A stretch of DNA of 64,000 nucleotides from the IMG/VR virus record IMGVR_UViG_3300025889_018102, positions 62,001 to 126,000 of that record; one strand, written 5' to 3'. Position 1 is the stretch's first letter, and every line of letters begins with the position of its first letter. The position numbers and the translations under genes are program-made. This DNA comes from a virus. Under the pieces are notes generated by a model. It ran no database searches. It was not told the DNA's origin and worked only from the letters and a program-made list of their open reading frames with translations. Below are positions 21,456 to 32,784 of the stretch, piece by piece.

Positions 21456-23519
21456 ATGGCAAATAGCTTAAGAGTAACAGAATTAGATTTTGATCAGATC
21501 AAAAATAATCTAAAAACATATCTACAAGGTCAATCAACTTTCTCAGATTATGACTTTGAAGGATCTGGACTTTCTATTCTTTTAGATGTCTTAGCATATA
21601 ATACTCATTACAATGCATTCTATTTAAATATGGCATTAAATGAGTTATTTTTAGACACTGCAGTGAAGAGAGAATCTGTTGTATCTCTCGCCAAAATGCT
21701 TAACTATACACCAAGATCTATACGTGCAGCTTCCGCTTTAATAAATCTAACTGTAAATAATGTAGGAGCAGCTCCCACTTCACTTATTATTAATCGTTAT
21801 ACACCATTTACTTCATCTATTAATAATACTACATTTACTTTTTATAATATAGAACCTCAAACAATTGAACCTAATGGAGGTGTGTATTCATTAGAAAATC
21901 TTGAGATATTTGAAGGTACTTATATAGTAAATAAATTTACCGTTGGCTCAAATCCTGGTCCTAGCGAAAAATTTGAAATTCCTAATGCAAATGTAGATAC
22001 AACTACTATTCTTGTAACTGTTCAAGATAATCCTACAAGCACAACTAGAACTATATACAATTTATTCGCCGGAGATATTACACAGGTTACAGAAGATAGC
22101 AAAATCTTTTTTCTAGATCAAAATATTAATGGATTATATGAAATATATTTTGGTGATGGCGTTTTAGGAACTAAATTAATTACCGGAAAACAAGTAACTA
22201 TAGAATATTTGACAACCTCTGGTCCAGATGCTAATGTATCTGATAAGATTACTCAATCTTTTACCTTAGGTGGAGCTATTTATGATGGAACTATTGGTTA
22301 TACAAATGTTTCTGTTACAACAGCAACAAAATCTACAGATGGACAAAATCCCGAAACAATCGATGAAATTAGATTTAATGCTCCAAAAGCTGCTACAGCA
22401 CAAAATAGATTAGTTTCAAAATACGATTATGAGTCTTTCTTAGTCAAAAATTATAATTACATTGATGCAGTATCAGTTTGGGGTGGAGAAGATAATGATC
22501 CACCAGTTTATGGAAAAGTATATATCTCTATAGTACCTAAACCCTCACAATTCTTAACAACAACAAGAAAAAATAGTATAATAGAAACTATTAGAGAGAA
22601 AAGAGCATTAGCTATAACACCAACTTTCATCGATCCAGATATCTTTTATCTTAATATTGTTTCTGCAATTAAATATAATCCAAATATTACAAATGAAGGT
22701 TCTTCTGATATCACGACCGCAGTAAATACCTCTATACAGAATTATTTTACACAAAATTTAGGAAATTTTAAACAAGATTTTGCTCTCTCAAAACTATTAG
22801 CAGCTATAGATGTCGCAAGAGATTCTATTATAGGAAATATTACAGAGATTACAGTACAGAAGAAATTACAGCCCGCTTTAGGTATTGGAATTTCTAATAA
22901 GATAAAACTATCTAATAAGATTGAAGAACATAGTTTTTCCTCTACACAATTTTATTATTCTTATTTAGGTACTATATATGCTGCTAGAATAAAAGATATT
23001 CCAGATGAAGCTACAGTTAGTTTATCTGGTACTTATCGTAGATCTGGTGCTATTATTACATGTACATTTGAACAAGAACATGGATTAACTGAAGGTGAAA
23101 ATATTAGTTTAAATTTCTCCGGTTCTTCTATTGACGGAATTTACTCCATCAATACAGTAGAATCTTTAAGAAAATTCACTGTAATATCTGAACACACAGG
23201 TAATGATATTGGAACAGTGTCTATTCAATCAGAAGATAGAGGTAGATTACTTGTTTATAGTGTTTCTGATAATGCAACATTAAATAATAATATTGGATTT
23301 ATATCATATGAATCAGGGTTAATACAATTAACAAGTTTAACTATAACAGGTTATCCTGCTGATCAGACTACATTAAATTTATATTTTAAATTAACAAAAG
23401 ATTCACAAGATATTATTGTTGCAAGAAATCAAATTATTGAATTAGATACTGAAACCGCAAATAATACTACAAATAGATTGGCAGGTATTACTTTAAGTAC
23501 ACAGGCAATTCCTAAGTAA
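21456..23519 (+). CDS. gp6: gp6 baseplate wedge protein
   Basis: The 687-residue protein matches gp6 (T4 660): LDFDQIKNNLKTYLQGQSTFSDYDFEGSGLSILLDVLAYNTHYNAFYLNMALNELFLDTA is split across the canonical N-terminus with its F-x-D-YDF-x-GS core. AVKRESVVSLAKMLNY and the NRLVSKYDYESFLVKNY block follow (baseplate J-like). gp6 dimers make the continuous inner ring of the baseplate. The stop overlaps the next start by one base. Confidence 0.92.
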   Translation: MANSLRVTELDFDQIKNNLKTYLQGQSTFSDYDFEGSGLSILLDVLAYNTHYNAFYLNMALNELFLDTAVKRESVVSLAKMLNYTPRSIRAASALINLTVNNVGAAPTSLIINRYTPFTSSINNTTFTFYNIEPQTIEPNGGVYSLENLEIFEGTYIVNKFTVGSNPGPSEKFEIPNANVDTTTILVTVQDNPTSTTRTIYNLFAGDITQVTEDSKIFFLDQNINGLYEIYFGDGVLGTKLITGKQVTIEYLTTSGPDANVSDKITQSFTLGGAIYDGTIGYTNVSVTTATKSTDGQNPETIDEIRFNAPKAATAQNRLVSKYDYESFLVKNYNYIDAVSVWGGEDNDPPVYGKVYISIVPKPSQFLTTTRKNSIIETIREKRALAITPTFIDPDIFYLNIVSAIKYNPNITNEGSSDITTAVNTSIQNYFTQNLGNFKQDFALSKLLAAIDVARDSIIGNITEITVQKKLQPALGIGISNKIKLSNKIEEHSFSSTQFYYSYLGTIYAARIKDIPDEATVSLSGTYRRSGAIITCTFEQEHGLTEGENISLNFSGSSIDGIYSINTVESLRKFTVISEHTGNDIGTVSIQSEDRGRLLVYSVSDNATLNNNIGFISYESGLIQLTSLTITGYPADQTTLNLYFKLTKDSQDIIVARNQIIELDTETANNTTNRLAGITLSTQAIPK

Positions 23520-25276
23520 TGGATACAACTTTAATTAAAAAATTATCACATCAGGTAATTAATCAATTACCTGAATTCTTGCGTGTAGATTTATCTGATC
23601 CTACATCAAGTAGTGATTACCAAACTTTTATTGCCTTTCTTCAAGCATATTATGAATTCTTAGAACAAGATGGTGAAGCACAATATGCAATTCAAAATGC
23701 TAGAGCATATGCTGATATAGATGATACTATAGATACGTTTGTAGATAAATTTTTACAAGAATTTGCATATGATTTACCCAAAACAATTTTTTCAGATCAA
23801 AATCCTGGCGATTATGATACATTGTTTTCTGATATAGATCAAACTGAAAGTAAACGTGCTTTAGCTAAAAAAATTGGTCAAATATATGCAACTAAAGGTT
23901 CAGAAGCTGCTATAAGATTATTGTTTAGATTATTATTTGATGATGAGATAACTTTTTATTATCCAAAAGAAGATATGTTAAGAGCTTCTGATGGAAGATG
24001 GATTACCAGAAAAACTATTAAAATTTATGCACCAGGTAATAGTGTAGATTTATCTACATATAGTGCAAATTTAATTACTGGATTAACTTCTAGTGCATCT
24101 GCTGTTGTGGATTCTGTTTCAAGATTAGGTTATGAAATACCTAATAAAGATGTTTATGAATTAACATTAGAGCAAGATACTATTAATGGTACATTTTCTG
24201 GTGGAGAAACGATTAAATTTGAATATGGTAATTTGATTACCGGTAATTTAGATATTACTGGTGAAGCTGTTGTACTAAATGTAATTACTGGTTTTGATAT
24301 AGTAGATTCAGGTTATGGATATAATGTTGGTACTGCAGTTTCTGTAAGTGGAACAACAGGTAATTCATTTTCTGGTTCTATTGGTGCTATAGGTGATGGG
24401 GGTAAAATAAAAAGAATTTCTATATCAAACTTTGGAGCTGATTATTCAACAGCAACTGCATCTATAACTCTTCCAACTACAATACAGGATGGTAAATATT
24501 CTTTAGAATCTAATGTAATTACAGCAACTTTAATTGATTCGTCTGGTAATGTAGCAAATCATGGTTTAGCTGCAAATGATACTATTAATGTGACTTTTAC
24601 ATCAAATTTATCTAGTTCATATGATGGATTGTATACTGTAATATCAGCACCATCAACAAAGAGATTTAGATTTGCTTTATCTAATTCAAATGTAATAGTA
24701 GGTAATCTTTCGTTAAATAGTATACAGGGTAATATAACACCTATTATTGGTACACTGTGTAATTATGAAGGTTATTATACAGGAAAAGAAGGTCAACTAG
24801 ATGAAAAAATAAAGGTACAGGATAGTTATTATTATCAAGATTATTCTTATGTAATTCGCACTACTCAATCATCTATATACTGGAAAGATTTAGTTAAAAA
24901 GATTTTACATCCCGCAGGTATGGAACTTTTTGGTGAAGTATACGTTGAATTTACTCCCGATGTTACAGAGGCTGCTTATTCTGGAGTAATGAATGTTTAT
25001 GATTCGATTATATTTTTAATAAAACAAATAACAGAATCTGCTTTTGTTAGAATTCCAACTACAGCATCAACTGTTGTTGAAATTTCGTCATATGCTAGAT
25101 TATCAAGAGATTTTAGATATAGAATTGGACCATCATATGAAACATTAGAAAGATTTAAATACGATTATGATGATTTAAGAATTTATGATATAGAGTATTT
25201 GACAATTGAAGATATAAAAGAAAGTACACCTTCATTAATTCCTCCACCAATTTATATATCGATAGAAGAAGTTTAA
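23519..25276 (+). CDS. Baseplate wedge protein in the gp7 position
   Basis: The 585-residue protein lies exactly between gp6 and gp8, where T4 has gp7 (1032 residues). The N-terminus carries LPEFLRVDLSDP, FIAFLQAYYEFLEQDGEAQ and ATKGSEAAIRLLFRLLFDDE, segments that I recognise from marine T4-like virion proteins. The middle is beta-rich and glycine-rich, probably exposed; the end is acidic with tyrosines. It probably works as the wedge clamp like gp7, but direct similarity to T4 gp7 is not evident. Confidence 0.65.
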   Translation: MDTTLIKKLSHQVINQLPEFLRVDLSDPTSSSDYQTFIAFLQAYYEFLEQDGEAQYAIQNARAYADIDDTIDTFVDKFLQEFAYDLPKTIFSDQNPGDYDTLFSDIDQTESKRALAKKIGQIYATKGSEAAIRLLFRLLFDDEITFYYPKEDMLRASDGRWITRKTIKIYAPGNSVDLSTYSANLITGLTSSASAVVDSVSRLGYEIPNKDVYELTLEQDTINGTFSGGETIKFEYGNLITGNLDITGEAVVLNVITGFDIVDSGYGYNVGTAVSVSGTTGNSFSGSIGAIGDGGKIKRISISNFGADYSTATASITLPTTIQDGKYSLESNVITATLIDSSGNVANHGLAANDTINVTFTSNLSSSYDGLYTVISAPSTKRFRFALSNSNVIVGNLSLNSIQGNITPIIGTLCNYEGYYTGKEGQLDEKIKVQDSYYYQDYSYVIRTTQSSIYWKDLVKKILHPAGMELFGEVYVEFTPDVTEAAYSGVMNVYDSIIFLIKQITESAFVRIPTTASTVVEISSYARLSRDFRYRIGPSYETLERFKYDYDDLRIYDIEYLTIEDIKESTPSLIPPPIYISIEEV

Positions 25277-25279
25277 TTA

Positions 25280-25287
25280 TATAAATA
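25280..25287 (+). promoter_or_regulatory. Late promoter TATAAATA upstream of gp8
   Basis: An exact T4 late octamer lies 26 bases before the gp8 ATG, in the 36-base gap after the gp7-position gene. Confidence 0.7.
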
Positions 25288-25312
25288 TTACAAATAGTTT
25301 TGGAGATTTTAG

Positions 25313-26632
25313 ATGGCTGCTATAATTACAAAAGATATGAGGCTTCACAATGCAAGACAATTTGTGGAGGCTGTATCAGAACCCGCAAATACTAAATTAT
25401 ATGTATTTGTAGGAAAACCAGAAGAATGGGCAACTGAAAGTGCACCAGATACTCCTATAGATACTTATCGTTCTCAGGTAGATGTTTGGGATAATATGAT
25501 CGCTCTTAAGAAAGTTACGGATAGCGATATTACACATGTTATTCCAAGGAATTCTTGGACCTCAGGTACAGTTTATTCACAATATAATGACTCAATTACT
25601 GCATCTAATTTATTTGCATCAAATTTTGTTGTTATGAATTCTAGTTATTTTGTTTATAAATGTTTAAATAATGCAAATGCTTCCTTAGCTTCAACAACAG
25701 AACCCACAGGTACAGGATTAACAGGTAACAATCTTGTTTATACTGCTGATGGCTATACATGGAAGTATATGTATACAATTGATACAGGTAATGTTCTAAA
25801 ATTTTCAACACCAACATTTATTCCAGTTTTATCAGATTCTACAGTTACAACAAATGCCGCAAATACTAAAGGTATCTATGCTTATAATATAGTATCTGCC
25901 AATGTAGATAATGGATCACTTGCAGATAATACTGTTATAACTATTGTAGGTGATGGTAGTGGAGCAACTGCCAATATTCGTGTTACATCCGGTAATATTT
26001 GGAAAGTTAATGTATTAAATCCTGGTTCAGGTTATACTGTTGCCAATATTACTACAGATATTGGTAATGCAGTAATTGAACCAATTATTGCACCAGTAGA
26101 TGGGCATGGTTATGATGCTATTGATGAAGTCGGTGGTGTATATTCAATGATTAATGTTCGTTTAGAGCAAACTGATACTGATATACCTGCAAATACAAAA
26201 TTTAGACAAGTTGGAGTAATCAAAGATCCTTATAATTATGGTACAACTACAATTGCAACTGCTTCAACATTAAGAAACTATGGTAATTTACTACTAACAT
26301 CAGCTGATGCTGAATCAGCTAGTATTCTTCCAGGTGTAGTTTTAAAGGATACTACTACAGGTGCAAATGCAATTGTTGTAAATTATGCGGGTTCAGATGT
26401 AATCAATTACATTAGAACAAGAACAGCATCATCTAATATTCAAGCAAATTTTGCTACCATTAAGGATGGAGATACAATTCAGATAAGTGGCACAAGTTTG
26501 GGTACAATATCAGCAAATGCTACTGCTACAGTGGCACAAAATTCTGGTGAAATTTTATATGTTGATAATAGAAATGTAATTTCACGTTCTACTGATCAAG
26601 TAGAATCGTTATATATTGTTCTAGAATTTTAA
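25313..26632 (+). CDS. gp8: gp8 baseplate wedge protein
   Basis: The 439-residue protein matches gp8 (T4 334): N-terminal LHNARQFVEAVSEPANTKLYVFVGKPEEW, then DVWDNMIALKKV, SSYFVYKCLNNAN, and TADGYTWKYMYTID. The last two are the hallmark of gp8. The C-terminal half (about 190-430) is longer than in T4 and beta-rich. gp8 forms the intermediate ring of the wedge with gp7 and gp10. It has its own late promoter. Confidence 0.88.
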   Translation: MAAIITKDMRLHNARQFVEAVSEPANTKLYVFVGKPEEWATESAPDTPIDTYRSQVDVWDNMIALKKVTDSDITHVIPRNSWTSGTVYSQYNDSITASNLFASNFVVMNSSYFVYKCLNNANASLASTTEPTGTGLTGNNLVYTADGYTWKYMYTIDTGNVLKFSTPTFIPVLSDSTVTTNAANTKGIYAYNIVSANVDNGSLADNTVITIVGDGSGATANIRVTSGNIWKVNVLNPGSGYTVANITTDIGNAVIEPIIAPVDGHGYDAIDEVGGVYSMINVRLEQTDTDIPANTKFRQVGVIKDPYNYGTTTIATASTLRNYGNLLLTSADAESASILPGVVLKDTTTGANAIVVNYAGSDVINYIRTRTASSNIQANFATIKDGDTIQISGTSLGTISANATATVAQNSGEILYVDNRNVISRSTDQVESLYIVLEF

Positions 26633-26643
26633 AAGAGATATAA

Positions 26644-29600
26644 ATGACAGTTAACTTTAATGTAGAGCCCTATTACGACGATTACGATGAAACTAAGGGG
26701 TTTCATCGTGTTTTGTTTAAACCAGGTGTAGCTGTACAAGCAAGAGAATTAACGCAGTTACAAACAATTTTACAGAAACAAATTGAAAGATTTGGTAGAC
26801 ACTTCTTTAAAGAAGGTTCTATGGTCATACCAGGACAACTTTCAATTGATACCAATGTCAATGCTGTAAAACTTGAAGCTACCAGTGTTAATTTACCTTC
26901 TGTATTTAGTGAAAAAGGCATTATTGTAACAGGTTCTTCATCTGGTGTTAAAGCTACTGTTCTTAAAGGAATAAATGCAGAGGGTTCTGATTCACCAACT
27001 ATAATAGTAAAATTTATAAGATCGGGTACAGAATTTCTTACATTTGATGATGGAGAAGAATTAACAATCTCCGGTTCTAGTTCTACATTAACTACAATTT
27101 CCTCTGATGCCATAACTAATAGTTCTATAGCATCTATTGATACCGGAGTTTATTATATTGCAAATAACTTTGTACAAGTTCTTGCACAAACTATAGTTTT
27201 AGAAAAATATTCTAGTCTTCCTTCATATAGAGTAGGTTTAGCATTATCTGAAAATTTTATTACTGAAGAAGATGATTCTTCATTAGTAGATAATGCTCAA
27301 GGTTCTTATAACGAAACTGCTCCAGGAGCACATCGTTATAAGATTAGTTTAACATTAGATAAACTTTCTCTTACATCTACATTAGATCAAGATTTTATAG
27401 AATTATCTAGAATTGAGAATGGATTAATTAAAAATTTAGTTAATAGAACAGAATATTCTGTTTTAGAAAAAACACTTGCACGTAGAACATATGATGAATC
27501 AGGAAATTATACAGTAAGACCTTTTGCAATTCAAATAAAAGAGCATAGAAATAATAATCGTGGAGTATGGACTTCAGGTAAAGGTAATATTTTAGTTGGC
27601 GATAATATTGTTTATAATGGTAATACTTATATTGCTTTTGATGATCCAGGGGCTACATATACAGCAGGTTCCACAGCACCTACACATACTTATGGTTCAG
27701 CATCTGATGGATCTATTGAATGGTTATATACAGAAACTCCTACATATAATCAAGGACTTTATAGTGCAGATGCAGGTGGAGATGAAAGTAAATTAGTAGT
27801 AGCACTTGAACCCGGTAAAGCATATGTTGAAGGTTATGAAATAGAAAAAATAGCTACTCAATATCTCACGGTTTCAAAAGCAAGATCTTATAATTCAGTT
27901 ACTAATGATATTGTTCCTACAACTGTAGGTAATTATGTTAGAGTTTCTAATGTATTTGCAAATGCAACTGCAACATTAGGTATTACAGAATTTGGTACTG
28001 TAAATCTTTATGATGCATTTACAGTAACTAGAGGTGCAGTGACAGCAAATGTTGTTGGTACAGCAAGAGTTAGAGATTTATATTACGATTCGGGTAATCC
28101 TTCTGCAACATCTGGAGTATTTAAATTATCAATATTTGATATAAAAATGAATTCTGGTAAGTCTTTTACTAGAAATGTAAAACAATTAGGTAATGTTGCT
28201 ACTGGAGTAGCATTTACTGCTGATATAGAACCAGAATTAGTACAACTTTCTGGAACTATTACAGCATCAGCAGCTACTACTGTAACAGGCTCTGGTACAA
28301 AATTTACTACAGAATTAGTTGTTGGTGATTGGATATATTTTAACAATCCAACAACCGATAAACGTAAAGTTATATCAATTACAAATGATTATAGTTTAAC
28401 TGTAGATCTTTCAGTTACTATAACAAATTCTATTCCTTATAGAATTCAGACATCTATTTATGAACCTCAACTACAACCATTAATTTTTGAATTACCTTAT
28501 GTTTCAATTAAAGAAACAAGTTCACCCTCTTATACAGTAACTAAAGTTGTTGAAGGAACATCATCGGGTAGTGGAGGATTAACTATTACGGGTGATACTT
28601 ATAATGCATCTGCACTTTCTACAGATTATGTGGTTATTAATAGAGATACTGGTGCAATTGAAAATCCAACTATTGGTACAACTTCAGGTTCTGTTACTCT
28701 TTCTGGATTAACAGCTTCAGATAATTTCACTATTATATTGCCTATTGTTAAAACTTTAACAGCAAAAGATAAGACACCAACTATAGGGTCTTTAACTATA
28801 ACAAATGCTAATACATATCAACAAAATTCTATTTTATTAAATGAAGCAGATGTTTATAGAATTGATAGTGTAAAGATGTCTGGTAATACAATAGATATCA
28901 CTGATTGGTTTACTTTAGACAATGGGCAACGCTTAACTCATTATGATGTTTCTAGATTGATTAGAAAACCAAGTTATCCTATTCCATCAGGAAATATCAC
29001 GGTATCATTTAGATATTTTGAACATGGTGCTGGAGATTATTTCTCAGCTAATTCTTATATTAATATTCAAGATATTGATGTTCCAATATTTTATGGTGAA
29101 GGATATTCATTAAAACTTACTGATGTTTTAGATTTTAGACCAAGAAAAGCAGACAATAATTTAAACTTTTCAACATCAGGGGGAGCATCTTTAACACAGA
29201 TTCCAAGAAGAGGGTTTCAAACAAATTTTAGTTATGATTATTATTTAGGTAGAAAAGATAAACTTGCATTAAGTCCAGCAGGTGATTTTTTTGTTGTATC
29301 AGGAGCACCCGCAATAACTGCACCTGAGCCAAATGACCCTGATTTAGGGATGACTTTATATAAATTAAGTTTAACCCCATATACAGCATCTACTTCTACA
29401 CCAGATGTAATTATTACTCCTGTTGATAATAAACGTTATACAATGCGTGATATCGGTACATTGGAAAAACGTTTAAATCAAGTCGAATATTATACTGCTT
29501 TAAATTTACTTGAACAAGAAACTAAATCTTTAACTATATTAGATGCAGATGGTTTAAATAGATTTAAAAATGGATTTATTGTAGATAATTTTGAAGGACA

Positions 29601-32600
29601 TGGAGTAGGTGACGTATATTCACCTGATTATAGATGTGCTGTTGATATGCAGAATAATCAGTTACGTCCTCTTTTCTACATGGATAATATTAATTTAGTG
29701 GAAAAGAATAATACTGATGTTGCTAGAATATCATCTAAATATCAAGTTACTGGAGATTTAGTAACTTTACGTTATTCTCATACACCATTAATAGAACAAC
29801 CTTATGCATCACAAACTGAGAATGTTAATCCTTTTTCAGTTGCATATTTTACTGGTAGATTTACATTAACACCATCATCAGATGAATGGTTTGAAACTAC
29901 AACTACACCAGATTTAATTGTAAATGATGAAGGTAATTTTGATGCAATAAAATCAGTTGTAGATAATTCTTTAGGTACAGTTTGGAATTCTTGGGAAACA
30001 CAATGGGTTGGTTCTCCACAAGTTGAGACTATTAATCTCGGAACACAACAAATAAATGCTAATGATAATATTTCAACTATTTTACAGCGTGAGACAACAC
30101 AAATAGGACAATCTAGAACAGGAGTACGCACTTCTGTTGTATCTAAAATAGACACAAGAAGTTTAGGTGATAGAGTAGTTTCTGTAGCAGCAATACCTTA
30201 TATACGTGCTCGTGATGTTATGTTCTTAACACGAGGTATGAAACCAAATTCTAATATCTATGGTTTCTTTGATAATATACCTGTTTCAACGTATATTACG
30301 CCTGCAACAAAAGCAACATTAACTTCTGTATCTGGTACATTTGATTATCAAACAAATGCTGAAACTTATGATACTGCTGCCGCTAGAAATAGAAGAAGAA
30401 CCAATAATGATTCAGAGCCTGCATTTAATAAAGGTGATGTAGTTTATATTTCTTCAAATTCATATACAATAGAAACATCAAATGGTTCTGCAGTTGTAGC
30501 TTTTGTAGAAAATAGTAGTGCTGGTAATATATTACATTTGGTCAATATACAGGGAGAATTAAAAGCTAATAATCCTATTACTGGTTCTATTTCTGGTGCA
30601 ACTGCAACATTAGTTTCAGATGTAACTGCTGAAACACAGGGCAATCAATTAGTAACAAATATCAATGGTGATATTGCTGGTATATTTAGTATACCAAATT
30701 CCGAAGAATTAAGATTCCGTACAGGTACAAGAGATTTTACTCTATCTGATTCTCCTACAAATTCAATAACACGTTCAACGAGAGGCAGAACAACTTATAC
30801 TGCATCTGGAACATTAGAAACACGACAAGGAACTATTCTTTCAACAAGAGTAGCAGAGATTGCACAGGAATATATTTCAGGGCAACAAACTATAACTCAA
30901 ACAAATGAGAAAGTATTTTCTAATAGAAACACTACAAATATTATAGAAAATGAACTAATTAGAGAAGTTCCTGTATATGTAGAAGTACCCATATTTGTGG
31001 GTATAGAAGAACCGGATGAAGATGGAGGTGATGATGGTGGTGATGATGAACCATTAGCACAAACATTCTTAGTAGATCAACGAGGAGGTTGTTTCTTAAC
31101 TAAGGTTGATTTATTCTTCTCTAATAAAGATGATGTATTACCGGTAAAACTTGAAGTTAGAGATGTTGTAAATGGCTATCCAGGAAAACGTGTTCTACCT
31201 TTTGGAAGAGTATTCAAAACTCCTGAACAAGTTGCTACTTCTGAAGATGGAAGTGTTGCCACTACATTTACTTTTGATAGTCCTATTTACTTACAGAATG
31301 GAGTAGAATATTGTATAGTTGTATTAACAGATTCATTTAATTATAGAATGTGGATTTCACAAGTTGGTGAAACAATGGTTGGAACTGATAGAATTATTTC
31401 GGCACAACCAGCTTTAGGATCATTATTTAAATCTCAAAATGCATCTACATGGACTGCAGATCAATTACAAGATTTGAAATTTACATTGTATAGAGCAGTG
31501 TTTGATACTGCAAATTCTGATGCAACAATATCATTTGTAAATGAAAAAGTTCCTTCAGTAACGTTACAAAGAAATCCATTATTATTTTATAATGGATCTA
31601 ATGTAATTACAGTCGTCCATACTGATCATGGTTTTGTAGATGGATCATCTGTAACGTTAACAGGATTTAGTACACAAAGTGGAATTCATACAACAGATGT
31701 AAACAAATCTCATACTGTAGGTAATGTAGAGGTTAATTCTTATAGTATTACTTTAGCAAATACAGCTACAACTACATCATTTGTAGGTGGAAGCTCTATT
31801 AGAGCAACTAATAGTAAAAAATATAGTATAATACAACCAATTATACAATATCAAACTTTCTCTGATACTGTTATTAATTTTACAGGTAAAACAACAAATT
31901 CTTCAGATACGACTATGGGTACTGCAGTTTCTCTTGTACCTAATAGAAATAATTATTACACAACAGAAAAAATTATTCTTTCGGATGAGAATCAAAATTC
32001 ACCATCGGTTGCAGATAAATCATTAGAAATTTCTGCAATATTTTCATCATCAAATGATAGTGTATCGCCAGTTATTGACTTTAATAGAAACTCTGTAATT
32101 GTAGTTAAAAATTCCATTAATGATGTAACTGCTTCTAGTATTAATTTTGCACATACTTATAGAAATGTAGTTGATGGAAATACCACGATATCATTTAGTG
32201 GAAATACAATTAGTACTACAAATGGTATTACAGCAAACTTATTAGGAACTATTGATTCGGGTAAATCGGTTGTAATTACGGGTGCTGGTAATCCTTCAAA
32301 TAATGTTGAAGTTATAATATCATCAGTTGTTAATGAAAATGGTTCTGCCAATATTACAACATATTCTTCATTTGTTACAGAGGGAACAGGTAATTCTATT
32401 ACTTTAGTAGTAAAAGATAATTTTGTTGATGAAAGAGCACCAAAGAATGGTAGTGCAGCTGCAAAGTATGTAACTAGACAACTAAATTTAAAAAATCCTT
32501 CAAAATTCTTAAAAGTTATGTTCTCAGCATCAGTTCCTTCGCAAGGTGATATTGATGTTTATTATCGTTCTGGTACTGATACTTTATCATCTGAAAATTG

Positions 32601-32784
32601 GAAACAAATGACTCCTCTTTCATCAATTGTAAAGACACAGGATCAAACATATTTTACAGATGTTGAATATGAAGAAGATGATATTGCAGCATTCACTATA
32701 GTTGCAATTAAGATTGTATTTAGAAGCACATCATCAGCATGGATTCCATTAGTTAAAGATTTGAGAATTATTGCATGTCCATAA
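26644..32784 (+). CDS. Giant DUF4815-type virion structural protein
   Basis: This 2046-residue protein starts with YYDDYDETKGFHRVLFKPGVAVQARELTQLQ, the signature of DUF4815 proteins in marine T4-like phages. It is mainly beta-structured, with glycine/serine/threonine-rich Ig-like stretches. A block at about 1475-1620 contains EPLAQTFLVD, GGCFLTKVDLFFS, and VEYCIVVLTDSFNYRMWISQVGE, a carbohydrate-binding-like beta-sandwich seen in this family. It follows gp8 and precedes the fibres, so it likely forms the outer baseplate and fibre attachment region, replacing T4 gp9-gp10-gp11. It overlaps the next gene by ten bases. Confidence 0.75.
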   Translation: MTVNFNVEPYYDDYDETKGFHRVLFKPGVAVQARELTQLQTILQKQIERFGRHFFKEGSMVIPGQLSIDTNVNAVKLEATSVNLPSVFSEKGIIVTGSSSGVKATVLKGINAEGSDSPTIIVKFIRSGTEFLTFDDGEELTISGSSSTLTTISSDAITNSSIASIDTGVYYIANNFVQVLAQTIVLEKYSSLPSYRVGLALSENFITEEDDSSLVDNAQGSYNETAPGAHRYKISLTLDKLSLTSTLDQDFIELSRIENGLIKNLVNRTEYSVLEKTLARRTYDESGNYTVRPFAIQIKEHRNNNRGVWTSGKGNILVGDNIVYNGNTYIAFDDPGATYTAGSTAPTHTYGSASDGSIEWLYTETPTYNQGLYSADAGGDESKLVVALEPGKAYVEGYEIEKIATQYLTVSKARSYNSVTNDIVPTTVGNYVRVSNVFANATATLGITEFGTVNLYDAFTVTRGAVTANVVGTARVRDLYYDSGNPSATSGVFKLSIFDIKMNSGKSFTRNVKQLGNVATGVAFTADIEPELVQLSGTITASAATTVTGSGTKFTTELVVGDWIYFNNPTTDKRKVISITNDYSLTVDLSVTITNSIPYRIQTSIYEPQLQPLIFELPYVSIKETSSPSYTVTKVVEGTSSGSGGLTITGDTYNASALSTDYVVINRDTGAIENPTIGTTSGSVTLSGLTASDNFTIILPIVKTLTAKDKTPTIGSLTITNANTYQQNSILLNEADVYRIDSVKMSGNTIDITDWFTLDNGQRLTHYDVSRLIRKPSYPIPSGNITVSFRYFEHGAGDYFSANSYINIQDIDVPIFYGEGYSLKLTDVLDFRPRKADNNLNFSTSGGASLTQIPRRGFQTNFSYDYYLGRKDKLALSPAGDFFVVSGAPAITAPEPNDPDLGMTLYKLSLTPYTASTSTPDVIITPVDNKRYTMRDIGTLEKRLNQVEYYTALNLLEQETKSLTILDADGLNRFKNGFIVDNFEGHGVGDVYSPDYRCAVDMQNNQLRPLFYMDNINLVEKNNTDVARISSKYQVTGDLVTLRYSHTPLIEQPYASQTENVNPFSVAYFTGRFTLTPSSDEWFETTTTPDLIVNDEGNFDAIKSVVDNSLGTVWNSWETQWVGSPQVETINLGTQQINANDNISTILQRETTQIGQSRTGVRTSVVSKIDTRSLGDRVVSVAAIPYIRARDVMFLTRGMKPNSNIYGFFDNIPVSTYITPATKATLTSVSGTFDYQTNAETYDTAAARNRRRTNNDSEPAFNKGDVVYISSNSYTIETSNGSAVVAFVENSSAGNILHLVNIQGELKANNPITGSISGATATLVSDVTAETQGNQLVTNINGDIAGIFSIPNSEELRFRTGTRDFTLSDSPTNSITRSTRGRTTYTASGTLETRQGTILSTRVAEIAQEYISGQQTITQTNEKVFSNRNTTNIIENELIREVPVYVEVPIFVGIEEPDEDGGDDGGDDEPLAQTFLVDQRGGCFLTKVDLFFSNKDDVLPVKLEVRDVVNGYPGKRVLPFGRVFKTPEQVATSEDGSVATTFTFDSPIYLQNGVEYCIVVLTDSFNYRMWISQVGETMVGTDRIISAQPALGSLFKSQNASTWTADQLQDLKFTLYRAVFDTANSDATISFVNEKVPSVTLQRNPLLFYNGSNVITVVHTDHGFVDGSSVTLTGFSTQSGIHTTDVNKSHTVGNVEVNSYSITLANTATTTSFVGGSSIRATNSKKYSIIQPIIQYQTFSDTVINFTGKTTNSSDTTMGTAVSLVPNRNNYYTTEKIILSDENQNSPSVADKSLEISAIFSSSNDSVSPVIDFNRNSVIVVKNSINDVTASSINFAHTYRNVVDGNTTISFSGNTISTTNGITANLLGTIDSGKSVVITGAGNPSNNVEVIISSVVNENGSANITTYSSFVTEGTGNSITLVVKDNFVDERAPKNGSAAAKYVTRQLNLKNPSKFLKVMFSASVPSQGDIDVYYRSGTDTLSSENWKQMTPLSSIVKTQDQTYFTDVEYEEDDIAAFTIVAIKIVFRSTSSAWIPLVKDLRIIACP

